Assembly: GCF_028657945.1 (NCBI RefSeq)
Contig: NZ_CP059693.1
Span: 1,364,001 to 1,428,000, forward strand
DNA length: 64,000 nucleotides
Origin: Thalassomonas haliotis
GTDB taxonomy: Bacteria; Pseudomonadota; Gammaproteobacteria; Enterobacterales; Alteromonadaceae
Direction: 5' to 3'
Each line of letters starts with the position of its first letter. The first letter of the stretch is position 1. The notes under the pieces are model-generated. The model made no database searches. It saw only the letters and a program-made list of their open reading frames with translations, and was not told the origin of the DNA. This document shows positions 55,590 to 64,000 of the stretch, in pieces. A program made the translations under genes and the position numbers.

Positions 55590-57017
55590 ATGAAAGTAGA
55601 TATTCCCGCTTTTAATCAGGCCAGCGTTTTAGTCGTTGGCGATATTATGCTTGATCGTTACTGGTATGGCCCGACACAGCGCATTTCTCCGGAAGCGCCG
55701 GTACCTGTGGTTAAGATAAATAACAATGATGAAAGGCCCGGCGGTGCCGGTAATGTTGCCCTTAACCTTGCCTCTCTCGGCGGCAAAGTGACGCTGGCTG
55801 GCATTACCGGAGAAGATGAAGCCGCACAGACATTGCAGACCCATTTGCGTGCCATGGACATTCAATGTTGTTTTAGCCGGCACCACCAGGTGCCGACCAT
55901 CACCAAACTCAGGGTGCTGAGCCGGAATCAGCAGTTGATCCGTCTTGATTTTGAAGAGTCATTGGACAAGATAGATAAAACCAGTTTGCAGGCCCAGGTA
56001 ACAACGCAGTTGCCTGAGCACGATCTTTTATTGCTATCTGATTATGACAAGGGAACCTTGTCTGATGTCCAGGCGCTGATCCGTCAGGCGAAGGAGCATA
56101 AGATACCGGTACTGGTTGATCCCAAAGGAGAAGATTTTTCCCGCTACCGCGGCGCGACTATGCTGACTCCCAATATGTCGGAGTTTGAAGCGGTCGTCGG
56201 CCCCTGCGGCAGCGAAGCCGAGCTGGTGGCGAAAGGACAGCAGTTACTGACCGAGCTTGACCTTCAAGCCTTGCTGGTGACCCGCAGTGAACACGGCATG
56301 ACCTTGTTAAGAAAAGATCAACAGGAGTTTCATTTACCGACCCAGGCAAAAGAGGTTTACGATGTCACCGGCGCCGGGGATACGGTTATCGCCACTCTGG
56401 CCCTGGCTGTTGCCGCCGGTGCTACCTTTACCCAGGCCAGCGCCCTGGCTAATACCGCTGCCGGTATTGTTGTCGGCAAACTGGGCACATCGACCGTCAG
56501 CGAAGCGGAATTATTAACTGAGCTTGACCATGTTCAGGAAAGCGGTTTTGGCGTACTCAGTGAAGAGCAGTTGAAGATTGCCGTGGAGGCAGCCAAAGGG
56601 CGCGGTGAAAAAATTGTGATGACCAACGGTTGTTTCGATATTTTACATGCCGGTCATGTTTCTTACCTGGAAAATGCCCGAAAATTGGGGGACAGGTTAA
56701 TTGTTGCCGTTAATGATGATGCTTCGGTCACCCGGTTAAAAGGCCCGGGCCGTCCGGTTAATGTTGCCGACAGGAGGATGGCGGTACTGGCCGGCCTGGC
56801 TGCGGTAGACTGGGTGGTGAGCTTTAGCGAAGATACGCCGCAACGCCTTATTGCTAATATTTTACCCGGTTTACTGGTTAAAGGCGGTGATTACAAGGTA
56901 GAAGATATCGCCGGCGGCAAGGAAGTGATTGCTGCCGGGGGCGAGGTGAAGGTTTTGAACTTTGAAGCGGGCATTTCCACCACGGAAATCATTAATACCA
57001 TACGCCTGGAAGATTAA
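55590..57017 (+). CDS. hldE: Bifunctional heptose kinase/adenylyltransferase
   Basis: 475 residues making ADP-heptose precursor of the LPS core. The N-terminal PfkB-type kinase has the ATP/substrate motifs [17 protein letters not shown] and [11 protein letters not shown] (about residues 255-265). The C-terminal nucleotidyltransferase has [16 protein letters not shown] (HxGH) and [11 protein letters not shown]. Normal length. The native terminator is now separated by an IS element. Next to lpxL as usual for LPS genes. Confidence 0.97.
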   Translation: MKVDIPAFNQASVLVVGDIMLDRYWYGPTQRISPEAPVPVVKINNNDERPGGAGNVALNLASLGGKVTLAGITGEDEAAQTLQTHLRAMDIQCCFSRHHQVPTITKLRVLSRNQQLIRLDFEESLDKIDKTSLQAQVTTQLPEHDLLLLSDYDKGTLSDVQALIRQAKEHKIPVLVDPKGEDFSRYRGATMLTPNMSEFEAVVGPCGSEAELVAKGQQLLTELDLQALLVTRSEHGMTLLRKDQQEFHLPTQAKEVYDVTGAGDTVIATLALAVAAGATFTQASALANTAAGIVVGKLGTSTVSEAELLTELDHVQESGFGVLSEEQLKIAVEAAKGRGEKIVMTNGCFDILHAGHVSYLENARKLGDRLIVAVNDDASVTRLKGPGRPVNVADRRMAVLAGLAAVDWVVSFSEDTPQRLIANILPGLLVKGGDYKVEDIAGGKEVIAAGGEVKVLNFEAGISTTEIINTIRLED

Positions 57018-57079
57018 AATTTAGGGCTTTTGAAAAGGCGAAAGCCGGCTCAGTGCTTAATCTTCAGATATAAAAAAAC

Positions 57080-58118
57080 GGCTGTGTTCCATAATATTGT
57101 TGTCACCCATAAGCTGCTACCAATATTTGCTGTTTATCTAGCTTTGCGTGGCTTTCTTTAAACCACGCAAGATAATTTGATAAGTATTTGGTGGCAACTC
57201 CTTTCATTTTTCCGTTAACCCAACCTTTAAAGTGAGCTATCGCGCCATTAACCGTTTGGATATGGTAAACCTTATCTATCACCCTTACTTGGTTGTTTAT
57301 CAGACGTTTATGGTCACAATTTTTTTGCTTGGCTATTTCCACATATGACCAGGAGCCATCGCTGCATAAGACCGAATTTTCTGTAATATTCTCAGTCAAG
57401 TGAACCGCTATTTCTGCCTTGCTATCAGCAGGTAAAATTGCATTAATCATATGGTTACTGCGATCAATAGATAAAAGCACGGCCACCTGACCTTCTTTCG
57501 TTCTTTTATCAAGGTTACCGCCGCGTTTTCTAGGCTTCTTTTGGTGTGCCAATGTTTTTGAGCCTTTTTCGGAGCGAGCAAGAAAAAACTCATCAACTTC
57601 AATAATGCCCGACAACTTATCCTGGTTTTTGCCTGCCTGGGCCATTAAGAAACGATGACGCCATAAAAAAGCGGTTTTAAGATTAATGCCGCAAATATCT
57701 GCCGCTTCTCTTAACGTTAATTTCAACACCATACAGCGCGCATATTCTTCCCACAGATGGCTCTTATGTAGCTTCGCTAAAGGCGTATTGGTCTTGTTAT
57801 TAAAGGTTTTCTGGCAATCCTTGCAACGGTACCTCTGTATGGCGCCTGACTTTCCCCATTTTTTTAAATGACGGGAATGGCAGTGCGGGCATTGAGATGA
57901 CACATCAAAAAGTGGCTGAATGAGCTCATCTGTGCTGATTTCAGCATCTAATGCTTGAATTGACTGATGAACTTTCTCCCTTTGCGCTGGTGTCATAGAG
58001 AAAAGTGCTTTCGTTATCTGGTTAAGCTTACCTACAAATGATTTTGTATTCATCGCTATTACCTTCAATAAGTTAGTCGCACTTATCAGTATAGACAACA
58101 ATTTTCTACAACAGAGCC
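57080..58118 (-). mobile_element. Complete IS1595-family insertion sequence
   Basis: 1039 bases with imperfect 25-bp terminal inverted repeats (left 57080-57104 starting GGCTGTGTTCC; right 58094-58118, ending in the complement, starting GGCTCTGTTGT; both end AATATTGTTGTC or AAAATTGTTGTC) and a perfect 8-bp target duplication AAAAAAAC (57072-57079 and 58119-58126). Intact transposase inside. It entered the A-tract of the terminator between hldE and tolC. The exact duplication and intact gene suggest recent insertion. Confidence 0.93.
57103..58053 (-). CDS. IS1595-family transposase
   Basis: 316 residues from ATG 58053 (AAGGTAATAGCG upstream); the open frame begins 42 codons earlier, but that part runs beyond the right inverted repeat. 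Zinc ribbon CPHCHSRH and CKDCQK at about 58-82, then a DDE-type catalytic domain with GIIEVDEFFLARSEKGSKTL, VAVLLSIDRSNHM, SDGSWSYVEIA and the FKGWVNGKMKGVATKYLSNYLAWF segment. The stop overlaps the left inverted repeat. Appears intact. Confidence 0.92.
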   Translation of the reverse strand: MNTKSFVGKLNQITKALFSMTPAQREKVHQSIQALDAEISTDELIQPLFDVSSQCPHCHSRHLKKWGKSGAIQRYRCKDCQKTFNNKTNTPLAKLHKSHLWEEYARCMVLKLTLREAADICGINLKTAFLWRHRFLMAQAGKNQDKLSGIIEVDEFFLARSEKGSKTLAHQKKPRKRGGNLDKRTKEGQVAVLLSIDRSNHMINAILPADSKAEIAVHLTENITENSVLCSDGSWSYVEIAKQKNCDHKRLINNQVRVIDKVYHIQTVNGAIAHFKGWVNGKMKGVATKYLSNYLAWFKESHAKLDKQQILVAAYG

Positions 58119-58146
58119 AAAAAAACCGACTTTCGTCGGTTTTTTT
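58119..58146 (+). terminator. Intrinsic terminator (former hldE terminator) beyond the IS
   Basis: AAAAAAACCGAC-tttc-GTCGGTTTTTTT, a perfect 12-bp stem. The left A-tract is the target duplication of the IS, so the terminator remains intact but 1 kb from hldE. Confidence 0.88.
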
Positions 58147-58193
58147 ATACGGGATGTAAGCCGACCTAAGTACCTGCAATCCCTACAGGCAAT

Positions 58194-58234
58194 GTCACGC
58201 TTTACATTGGAAATGCTGGATGTGAGAGCGTGAC
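58194..58234. repeat. Inverted repeat downstream of tolC
   Basis: TCACGCT-t-TACAT / ATGTG-ag-AGCGTGA with about 12 bases of loop, 20 bases past the tolC stop on the minus strand. No T-tract on that strand; may protect the tolC mRNA end. Confidence 0.5.
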
Positions 58235-58254
58235 GATACTCAGGTATATGGTTG

Positions 58255-59577
58255 TTATTTAGCGGCCATCAAACCTTTGTTGATATCATTGATATCCTGC
58301 TCGGTAATGGTGCCGCCGGCGCGCTTGAGTGTTAATACGTTTTGGATATAGTTGTAACGAGTAGTCGACAAGTTACGCTTGGCATCATAAAGGTTACGGG
58401 TACTGTTAAGTACGTCAACTATGGTTCGGGTACCCACTTCAAAACCGGCTTCGGTTGCTTCCAGGGCTTTTTGCGCACTGACCAGGGCCTGTTCAAGTGA
58501 TTTTATTGCTGAAATTGCCGCAATCACTGTGTTATAGGCATTACGGGTATCTTGTACTACGCCGCGATGAACCGAGGCCAGATCCTGGCTGGCTGCCACA
58601 TAGCTGTGCTGCGCCCTGCGCACGCTGCTGGAAGTTGCGCCGCCGGAATAAAGAGGTACCGACAGGGTGATGCCGACAGAATGGCTGTCGTTATACGGGC
58701 TGTTTACATCATTTACTTCGGTTCTGCTATTTGAATAATTACCGCCAAAATCTAACGTCGGCAAGTGACCGGCATTGGCGATACTGATATCTTCTTTGGC
58801 AATATCTACCGCGATTTTCTGGGCGATTAAATCCAGGCTTTTTGCTTCAGCGGTTTGCTGCCATTCATTGGCGCTGTCCGGCAAGGGACGGCTGGTACTG
58901 AAACGCTCGGTGTTTAATACACTGATGTTTTTAGGATAAACATTAGTGATCACCCTAAGGGCTTCTTCAGCGGTATAGATATTGTTTTCGGCGCGGATTT
59001 CACTGGTAACGGCGTTATCATATTGCGCCTGGGCTTCATGCACATCTGTAATTGCAGTTAATCCCACTGAAAATCTTTGTTTGGTTTGCTCTAACTGGCG
59101 CTCAATCGCGATTTTCTCCGCAGTGGCAAATTCTAAATCATCCTTGGCGCTCAGCAGGTTGAAATAGGCCTGGGTAACGCGGACAATCAAGTCTTGCTTG
59201 GCTACCTGGTAGCTTAAATCGCTGCGGTGGGCGGATTTTTTCGCACTGTCTAAACGTAACCAGGAATCGTGGTGATAAAGTTCCATGCTCAGTGTGGCAC
59301 TGTAGCTGGTGGTTTCGTTTTGGTTGTGGCTGGTCTCGTCAGCAGTTTCCGTTTGCCCGTCGCTAAAGCTGCCGCTGGCAGATAACTGGGGTAATAGGGT
59401 GGCGCGGGCCAGTTCGATATCTTCTTTGGCGATGTTATATTGTGCCGCCGCCTTCAATACTACCGGGTCATTCTCCAAAGCTTGCTGATAGACAGTTAAT
59501 AAGTCATCAGCAAAGACATTGGTGCTGCTTGCCGCACAAGCTAAGCCAATAAGTAAGGAGGTAATTGTTTTTTTCAT
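58255..59577 (-). CDS. tolC: Outer-membrane efflux channel TolC
   Basis: 440 residues from ATG 59577 (a TTG two codons upstream with AAGGAAT is an alternative). Signal peptide to about residue 25 (SSTNVFA). Trimeric outer-membrane channel for RND pumps and type I secretion. Two OEP repeats: DLLTVYQQALENDPVVLKAAAQYNIAKEDIELARATLLPQL and RFSVGLTAITDVHEAQAQYDNAV, then GNYSNSRTEVND and FEVGTRTIVDVLNSTRNLYDAKRNLSTTRYNYIQNVLTLKRAGGT. Divergent from nudF as in E. coli. Confidence 0.96.
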   Translation of the reverse strand: MKKTITSLLIGLACAASSTNVFADDLLTVYQQALENDPVVLKAAAQYNIAKEDIELARATLLPQLSASGSFSDGQTETADETSHNQNETTSYSATLSMELYHHDSWLRLDSAKKSAHRSDLSYQVAKQDLIVRVTQAYFNLLSAKDDLEFATAEKIAIERQLEQTKQRFSVGLTAITDVHEAQAQYDNAVTSEIRAENNIYTAEEALRVITNVYPKNISVLNTERFSTSRPLPDSANEWQQTAEAKSLDLIAQKIAVDIAKEDISIANAGHLPTLDFGGNYSNSRTEVNDVNSPYNDSHSVGITLSVPLYSGGATSSSVRRAQHSYVAASQDLASVHRGVVQDTRNAYNTVIAAISAIKSLEQALVSAQKALEATEAGFEVGTRTIVDVLNSTRNLYDAKRNLSTTRYNYIQNVLTLKRAGGTITEQDINDINKGLMAAK

Positions 59578-59725
59578 GCGCAAGCAATTCCTTTAGTGAA
59601 TATTTTTCTATTATTTTATGGCGCACTATCCTACTAGGCTTTTTAAATTAGCCAAATAAAATAAGTGTTTACCTGTGTATACTAGTGTAACAAAATATTA
59701 TCGCGAATTCTTTCCCTTTGTGAGC

Positions 59726-60376
59726 ATGAAAATGAAAACCAATATTAGCCCAGAAAAAAGAGAACAATTTAGCTCAGAAGACGTTATTGAACATGCAAAA
59801 GAAACCAAATACCAGGGTTTTTTCAAGATAAATGAATATCATATCAGTCACAGGCTGTTTAACGGCGGTTTTAGCAAGGTTTTAACCCGGGAGGTTTTTG
59901 AGCGCGGGGATGCGGTTGTTTTACTACCCTATGACCCGGTAAATGATAGCGTGGTCTTGCTTGAGCAATTTCGCCCGGGGGTTTTACGCAGCGGAGCATC
60001 TCCCTGGTTGCTGGAATTTGTTGCCGGTATGTTTGATGAAGGGGAAAGCGCCGGCGAAGTTGCCGTGCGTGAAGCAAAAGAAGAGGCCGACCTGGATATT
60101 AAAGAGGCGGACCTGGTGCCGGTATTGAAATATTTTTCCAGCCCCGGCGGTATGAGTGAATATATTCATCTTTATGCCGCCAGGGTCGACAGCAGTGATG
60201 TCGGCGGTGTCTATGGCCTGGAGCAGGAAGGAGAAGATATCCGGGTACAGGTTTTTCCCCGGACTCAGGCATTGCAGCTACTGGAAAAGGGTAAAATTAG
60301 CAACGCTGCGACTATAATTGGGTTACAATGGCTAGCGCTTAACTACCAAAAACTTCAAACTTTGTGGCAAACCTGA
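59726..60376 (+). CDS. nudF: ADP-ribose pyrophosphatase
   Basis: 216 residues from ATG 59726; the frame runs upstream 17 codons, but this ATG starts the family-like N-terminus. Hydrolyses ADP-ribose to AMP and ribose-5-phosphate. Nudix box G-MFDEGESAGEVAVREAKEEADLDI, with LLEQFRPGVLRSG and WLLEFVAGM upstream and FSSPGGMSEYIHLYAARV downstream. Stop overlaps the yqiB start (TGATG), so translation is coupled. The order nudF-yqiB-cpdA-yqiA-parE is the gammaproteobacterial norm. Confidence 0.95.
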   Translation: MKMKTNISPEKREQFSSEDVIEHAKETKYQGFFKINEYHISHRLFNGGFSKVLTREVFERGDAVVLLPYDPVNDSVVLLEQFRPGVLRSGASPWLLEFVAGMFDEGESAGEVAVREAKEEADLDIKEADLVPVLKYFSSPGGMSEYIHLYAARVDSSDVGGVYGLEQEGEDIRVQVFPRTQALQLLEKGKISNAATIIGLQWLALNYQKLQTLWQT

Positions 60377-60858
60377 TGACAAGAGCATTTGAAAGTAGCA
60401 ACAACCATATTAGCGGCCGGGCCAGGTATCAACCTCGCTTGTCGGTTTTGATGAACTTGTGTGAAACCAACTATATGATGTTGCTGAAACTGCTGGCGGA
60501 CAAAGAGCAGGCGGGAGAGCAAAGGTGCTTTTTTATTTCAGATTTTATTTCTTATTCGGTAACGGTTGATGAGGTGACCCGCTATACCAGCTTGATCACT
60601 ATTGCCCAGGATGCCCATATTACCGGCTGTGATCTGGCCAAGCTATTGCGCCCGAGTATGTCGATACGTTTATACCATGATGCCCGGATGGCGGAAGTGA
60701 TCTCCAGCCAGGATGTTTATCAGGTAAAACCCAGGTATGACTATCCCAATGAAAATATGCATCAGCCGGATGAGAAGCAGCAAATCAATTTGTTTTTAAA
60801 CGAATGGCTGCAACTTTGCCTGCAACTGGGACAAGTGCATGTACCGCTCTTCACTTGA
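60376..60858 (+). CDS. yqiB: DUF1249 protein YqiB
   Basis: 160 residues from ATG 60376, sharing one base with the nudF stop; a GTG at 60364 is possible but would give a 12-base overlap. DUF1249 marks: RYQPRLSVLMNLCETNYMMLLKLL, VTRYTSLITIAQD, MSIRLYHDARMAEVISSQ and RYDYPNENMHQPDEKQQINLFLNEWLQLCL. Function unknown. Confidence 0.92.
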   Translation: MTRAFESSNNHISGRARYQPRLSVLMNLCETNYMMLLKLLADKEQAGEQRCFFISDFISYSVTVDEVTRYTSLITIAQDAHITGCDLAKLLRPSMSIRLYHDARMAEVISSQDVYQVKPRYDYPNENMHQPDEKQQINLFLNEWLQLCLQLGQVHVPLFT

Positions 60859-60996
60859 ACAACTTTTACTGAAACAATAGAGTAAGGGACAGAGCTACAG
60901 GCGAAGAAGTCACCAGCTTAAATTTAGTTTGTTTGCGGGTGGGTTAGTATTCACCTTCTGCTTTTATCTTTTGAATTAACCCGGAGTTTTAGAGAC

Positions 60997-61764
60997 TTGC
61001 CTGCTTCTGCCATCACCCTGGCGCAAATCAGTGACTGCCATTTATTTGCCGATAAAAATGCCTTGCATTGCGGGGTAAATGTTTATGACAACCTTAAACG
61101 GGTACTGACTGAACTTAGCGATAATAACACATTGGATTACTTGGTTTTTACCGGGGATTTGAGCCAAGATCACAGTGAGGGTTCTTATCGGCATTTTGCC
61201 GACCTGGTGCGCCAGGCAAACTTAAAGGTGCCGGTTTATTTTTTGCCGGGTAACCACGATGATGAAACGCTGTTAAACAAGTATTTGACTGTGCCATGTT
61301 TTCATCCGGGTAAAGTGATTGAACACTTAAGGTGGCAGGTGTGCTTATTAAGCAGCAAGGGGGATACCCCGGCAGGTTACCTTTCGGGGCAAAGCTTGCA
61401 GCAGTTAAAGCAGGCGGTTAACCCGGGTAAGTCACAGCTGATTTTTATGCATCATCACCCGGTAGCTGTGGGCTATTTTATTGACCGTCACGGCTTAACC
61501 AATGCCGATGAATTCTGGCAGTTAACCGAAAAACTGCCTTCGGTGAAAGCCGTGGCCTGCGGCCATGTGCACAGAGGTTTGACGCTTTTACCTGAAAATA
61601 GCGGCTATCCGCTTGTTGTTCATACTTGTCCGGCGACCTCGATTCAGTTTGATCCCGACAGTGAAACCGTGAGCGCCCTGGCGCAAGGCCCGGGTTATCG
61701 GCTTTTTACCTTAAATGAAGATGCAACGGTTAACAGCCGAGTCAGTTATCTGGAATTCCTTTGA
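60997..61764 (+). CDS. cpdA: 3',5'-cyclic-AMP phosphodiesterase
   Basis: 255 residues, TTG start with GGAG upstream. Metallophosphatase motifs in order: ISDCHLF, VFTGDLSQDHSEGS, LPGNHDD, FMHHHPV and CGHVHR. It lowers cAMP. Short overlap with yqiA (its TGA and the yqiA TTG share bases). Same position as in E. coli. Confidence 0.95.
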   Translation: MPASAITLAQISDCHLFADKNALHCGVNVYDNLKRVLTELSDNNTLDYLVFTGDLSQDHSEGSYRHFADLVRQANLKVPVYFLPGNHDDETLLNKYLTVPCFHPGKVIEHLRWQVCLLSSKGDTPAGYLSGQSLQQLKQAVNPGKSQLIFMHHHPVAVGYFIDRHGLTNADEFWQLTEKLPSVKAVACGHVHRGLTLLPENSGYPLVVHTCPATSIQFDPDSETVSALAQGPGYRLFTLNEDATVNSRVSYLEFL

Positions 61765-62381
61765 ACTATCAAAATAATATCCTCTATATCCACGGTTTTA
61801 ACTCTTCACCATTATCGGTTAAAGCGGTGCAGACCAGGGATTACCTGGCGGCTAACCATCCGGAAGTCGGTTTTTACTGTCCGCAGTTAAAAACCAACAG
61901 CCAGGGGGCAATTGAGCAGCTGGAAAGCCTAGTGAACAGTGGCGTCGGGCGGGAAAACAGCCTTGAGCCAACTCACAGCCGCTGGTTTTTAATCGGCTCC
62001 TCTCTGGGGGGATATTTTGCCCATTACCTGGCAGAAAAGTATGCCTTGCCAGCGGTACTGATTAATCCGGCGGTCAAACCCTATCAGCTGTTAAGGGATT
62101 ATCCCAGCGAGCAGACCCAGCCATATACCGGAGAGGTTTACCGGATAGGAACAGAAGAAATTGATGCCCTTAAAGCCTTGGAATCTAACATAAGTTTAAA
62201 AAATAATTACCTGGTTATGTTACAAACCGGCGATGAAGTGTTAAATTACCGGCAGGCGGCAGCAAAATATCAGGATTGCCACCTCCGTATCCACAATGGA
62301 GGCGACCACAGTTTTGTTGGCTATCAAGATAGCTTGCCTGATATTATGCAGTTTTTTCAGCTTCCCCTGGCTGTTAGATAG
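61761..62381 (+). CDS. yqiA: Esterase YqiA
   Basis: 206 residues, TTG start overlapping the cpdA stop. Alpha/beta hydrolase of the UPF0227 type: LYIHGFNSSPLSVKA, the nucleophile GSSLGGYFAHYLAEKY, ALPAVLINPAVKPY, and a catalytic Asp/His pair in LQTGDEVLNY and NGGDHSFVGYQDSL. Carboxylesterase with short-chain preference in E. coli. Operon nudF-yqiB-cpdA-yqiA-parE. Confidence 0.93.
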   Translation: MNYQNNILYIHGFNSSPLSVKAVQTRDYLAANHPEVGFYCPQLKTNSQGAIEQLESLVNSGVGRENSLEPTHSRWFLIGSSLGGYFAHYLAEKYALPAVLINPAVKPYQLLRDYPSEQTQPYTGEVYRIGTEEIDALKALESNISLKNNYLVMLQTGDEVLNYRQAAAKYQDCHLRIHNGGDHSFVGYQDSLPDIMQFFQLPLAVR

Positions 62382-62463
62382 CGGGAGCTGGAACTGTTAA
62401 AAAAGCCGGCACAAAGCCGCACAGCTGCGTTAATAATCACCTTAATTACGATTAGAAGTTTAC

Positions 62464-64000
62464 ATGAGCGAACAATATAATTCCGAATCCATTGAAGTCC
62501 TCAGCGGCTTAGATCCTGTACGCCGTCGCCCGGGCATGTATACCGATACCACCCGGCCAAACCATTTGGCCCAGGAGGTTATTGATAACTCTGTCGATGA
62601 AGCGCTGGCAGGGCATGCGCAAAACATTAGCGTGATCTTGGATAAAGACCAGTCTATCGAAGTCATTGATGACGGCCGGGGTATGCCCACCGATATCCAT
62701 CCCGAAGAAGGGGTATCCGGGGTCGAGCTGATTTTCAGTAAGTTGCATGCCGGTGGTAAGTTCTCCAATAAAAACTATCAGTTCTCCGGTGGTTTGCACG
62801 GGGTGGGAATTTCCGTGGTAAATGCCTTGTCTACCCGGGTAGATGTTACGGTAAAACGCGACAGCAAAGTGTTTGAAATGGCGTTTGAGAACGGAGAAAA
62901 GGTCCAGGAACTTACCGAAACCGGCACCGTCGGCCGCCGTAATACCGGCAGCCGGGTAAAATTCTGGCCGGATGCCAGCTATTTTGATTCGCCGAAGTTT
63001 TCAGCCCTGCGTTTAACACATCTGTTAAAGGCGAAGGCGGTGTTATGCCCCGGGTTAACGATAAAGTTTCATGATAAAAATGAAGAAAAGAAATATCAGT
63101 GGTGTTACGAAGACGGTTTAAAGGACTATTTAAAAGAGTCGGTTAAAACTTATGTCAGCTTACCGGAAGAACCATTTGTCGGCTCTTTTTCATCCCAGCA
63201 TGAAGCGGCGGACTGGGCGGTAACCTGGTTGCCGGAAGGGGGCGACTCCATCGGCGAAAGTTATGTTAACCTCATTCCCACGATTCAGGGCGGTACCCAT
63301 GTTAATGGTTTACGCCAGGGGTTATTGGAGTCGATGCGCGAATTTTGTGAATTTCGAAACCTGATCCCCCGCGGACTTAAACTGACCCCGGACGACATCT
63401 GGGATAAATGCAGTTTTATCCTGTCGATTAAAATGCAGGATCCGCAATTTGCCGGACAAACCAAAGAGCGGTTATCTTCAAGGCAATGCTCGGCCTTTGT
63501 CACCGGCGTGGTCAAAGATGCTTTTAGTTTGTGGCTCAATGAGCACACGGAAATTGCCGAAGCGCTGGCTGAATTTTGTATCTCCAATGCCCAGCGCCGT
63601 TTGCGCGCCAGCAAAAAAGTGGTGCGCAAGAAAATTACCCAGGGACCTGCGTTGCCGGGTAAATTAACCGATTGCGGCAGCCAGGATCTTTCCCGGACCG
63701 AACTTTTCCTGGTGGAAGGGGACTCGGCCGGCGGCAGCGCCAAACAGGCCAGAGACAGGGAAACCCAGGCGATCATGCCGCTCAGGGGGAAAATATTAAA
63801 TACCTGGGAAGTGGAGTCGGGACAAATCCTGGCTTCTCAAGAGGTTCATGATATTTCCGTGGCTTTAGGCATAGATCCCGACAGCGAAAATTTAGATGAA
63901 CTCAGATACGGTAAAATCTGTATTCTGGCGGATGCCGACTCCGATGGGTTGCATATTGCTACGTTATTATGCGCCCTGTTTACCCAGCACTTCTTGCCTT
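62464..64000 (+). CDS. parE: DNA topoisomerase IV subunit B (partial, continues past the right edge)
   Basis: 512 codons are present of an expected 630 or so; the frame is open to the window end. ATPase subunit of topoisomerase IV, decatenating chromosomes with ParC. GHKL ATP site: QEVIDNSVDEALAGHA, DGRGMPTDIHPE and the GGKFSNKNYQFSGGLHGVG loop. Transducer: QGGTHVNGLRQG. Toprim: LVEGDSAGGSAKQARDR and DADSDGLHIATL near the edge. ATG 62464 has a weak ribosome site; it starts 82 bases after yqiA. Confidence 0.97.
   Translation, partial: MSEQYNSESIEVLSGLDPVRRRPGMYTDTTRPNHLAQEVIDNSVDEALAGHAQNISVILDKDQSIEVIDDGRGMPTDIHPEEGVSGVELIFSKLHAGGKFSNKNYQFSGGLHGVGISVVNALSTRVDVTVKRDSKVFEMAFENGEKVQELTETGTVGRRNTGSRVKFWPDASYFDSPKFSALRLTHLLKAKAVLCPGLTIKFHDKNEEKKYQWCYEDGLKDYLKESVKTYVSLPEEPFVGSFSSQHEAADWAVTWLPEGGDSIGESYVNLIPTIQGGTHVNGLRQGLLESMREFCEFRNLIPRGLKLTPDDIWDKCSFILSIKMQDPQFAGQTKERLSSRQCSAFVTGVVKDAFSLWLNEHTEIAEALAEFCISNAQRRLRASKKVVRKKITQGPALPGKLTDCGSQDLSRTELFLVEGDSAGGSAKQARDRETQAIMPLRGKILNTWEVESGQILASQEVHDISVALGIDPDSENLDELRYGKICILADADSDGLHIATLLCALFTQHFLP

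Noticed and set aside
57103-58179. Longer version of the transposase starting at 58179
   Set aside because: It would extend beyond the right inverted repeat of the element; ATG 58053 lies inside and has a good ribosome site.

Overview
The window is chromosomal DNA of a marine gammaproteobacterium of the Alteromonadales, most like Colwelliaceae/Thalassomonas. The basis is gene content: two large TonB-dependent receptors, secreted protease, collagenase and lipase, ExeAB, a housekeeping block in gammaproteobacterial order, and TonB/GH13 loci typical of marine heterotrophs. The genus is inference. No rRNA, tRNA, CRISPR array or prophage was seen.

Layout. 1-9.8 kb: MscS channel, VOC protein, EamA transporter, small exported proteins, a Vibrio-type M9 collagenase with two PPC domains, an AlkC-like DNA repair protein, and the lipase/foldase pair. 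10-15.2 kb: an RstAB-like two-component system whose kinase and regulator genes are separated by an acidic exported protein, a TPR plus beta-barrel outer-membrane protein and a lipoprotein. 15.7-17.4 kb: a trypsin-like exported protease carrying an Asp-rich 12-unit repeat. 17.5-20.4 kb: an accessory patch of very small genes (two tiny membrane proteins, ABM monooxygenase, GFA protein, BLUF photoreceptor) with two decayed genes (GNAT, MaoC). 20.8-29.8 kb: two TonB-dependent receptors flanking YbaN (with a duplicated 3' relic) and a GH13 alpha-glucosidase preceded by twin palindromes. 29.85-30.01 kb: a MITE-like element.

30-64 kb is mainly a core block. The E. coli-type set cca, ygiM, ygiF, glnE, hldE appears in that order but is opened by insertions: exeAB, leuABCD (with leader peptide and attenuator) and a Wzi/glycerophosphotransferase pair between cca and ygiM; a yjfIJK/DUF350/aminopropyltransferase/K+ channel stress module between ygiF and glnE; and TcpQ-like and LpxL genes between glnE and hldE. 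A complete IS1595-family element sits immediately before the hldE terminator. tolC-nudF-yqiB-cpdA-yqiA-parE follows, with parE running off the right edge.

How the genes fit together. The lipase, collagenase and trypsin-like protease are exported hydrolases, and ExeA/ExeB help install the type II secretion outer-membrane secretin that lipase and probably the others would use. The most interesting unit is the envelope-stress module at 43.8-50.4 kb: two operons (yjfI-yjfJ/PspA-yjfK-small basic protein-K+ channel; lipoprotein-DUF350-membrane aminopropyltransferase) share one 13-bp palindrome, GACATAWTATGTC, in their promoters (two copies and one copy), suggesting a single dedicated regulator.
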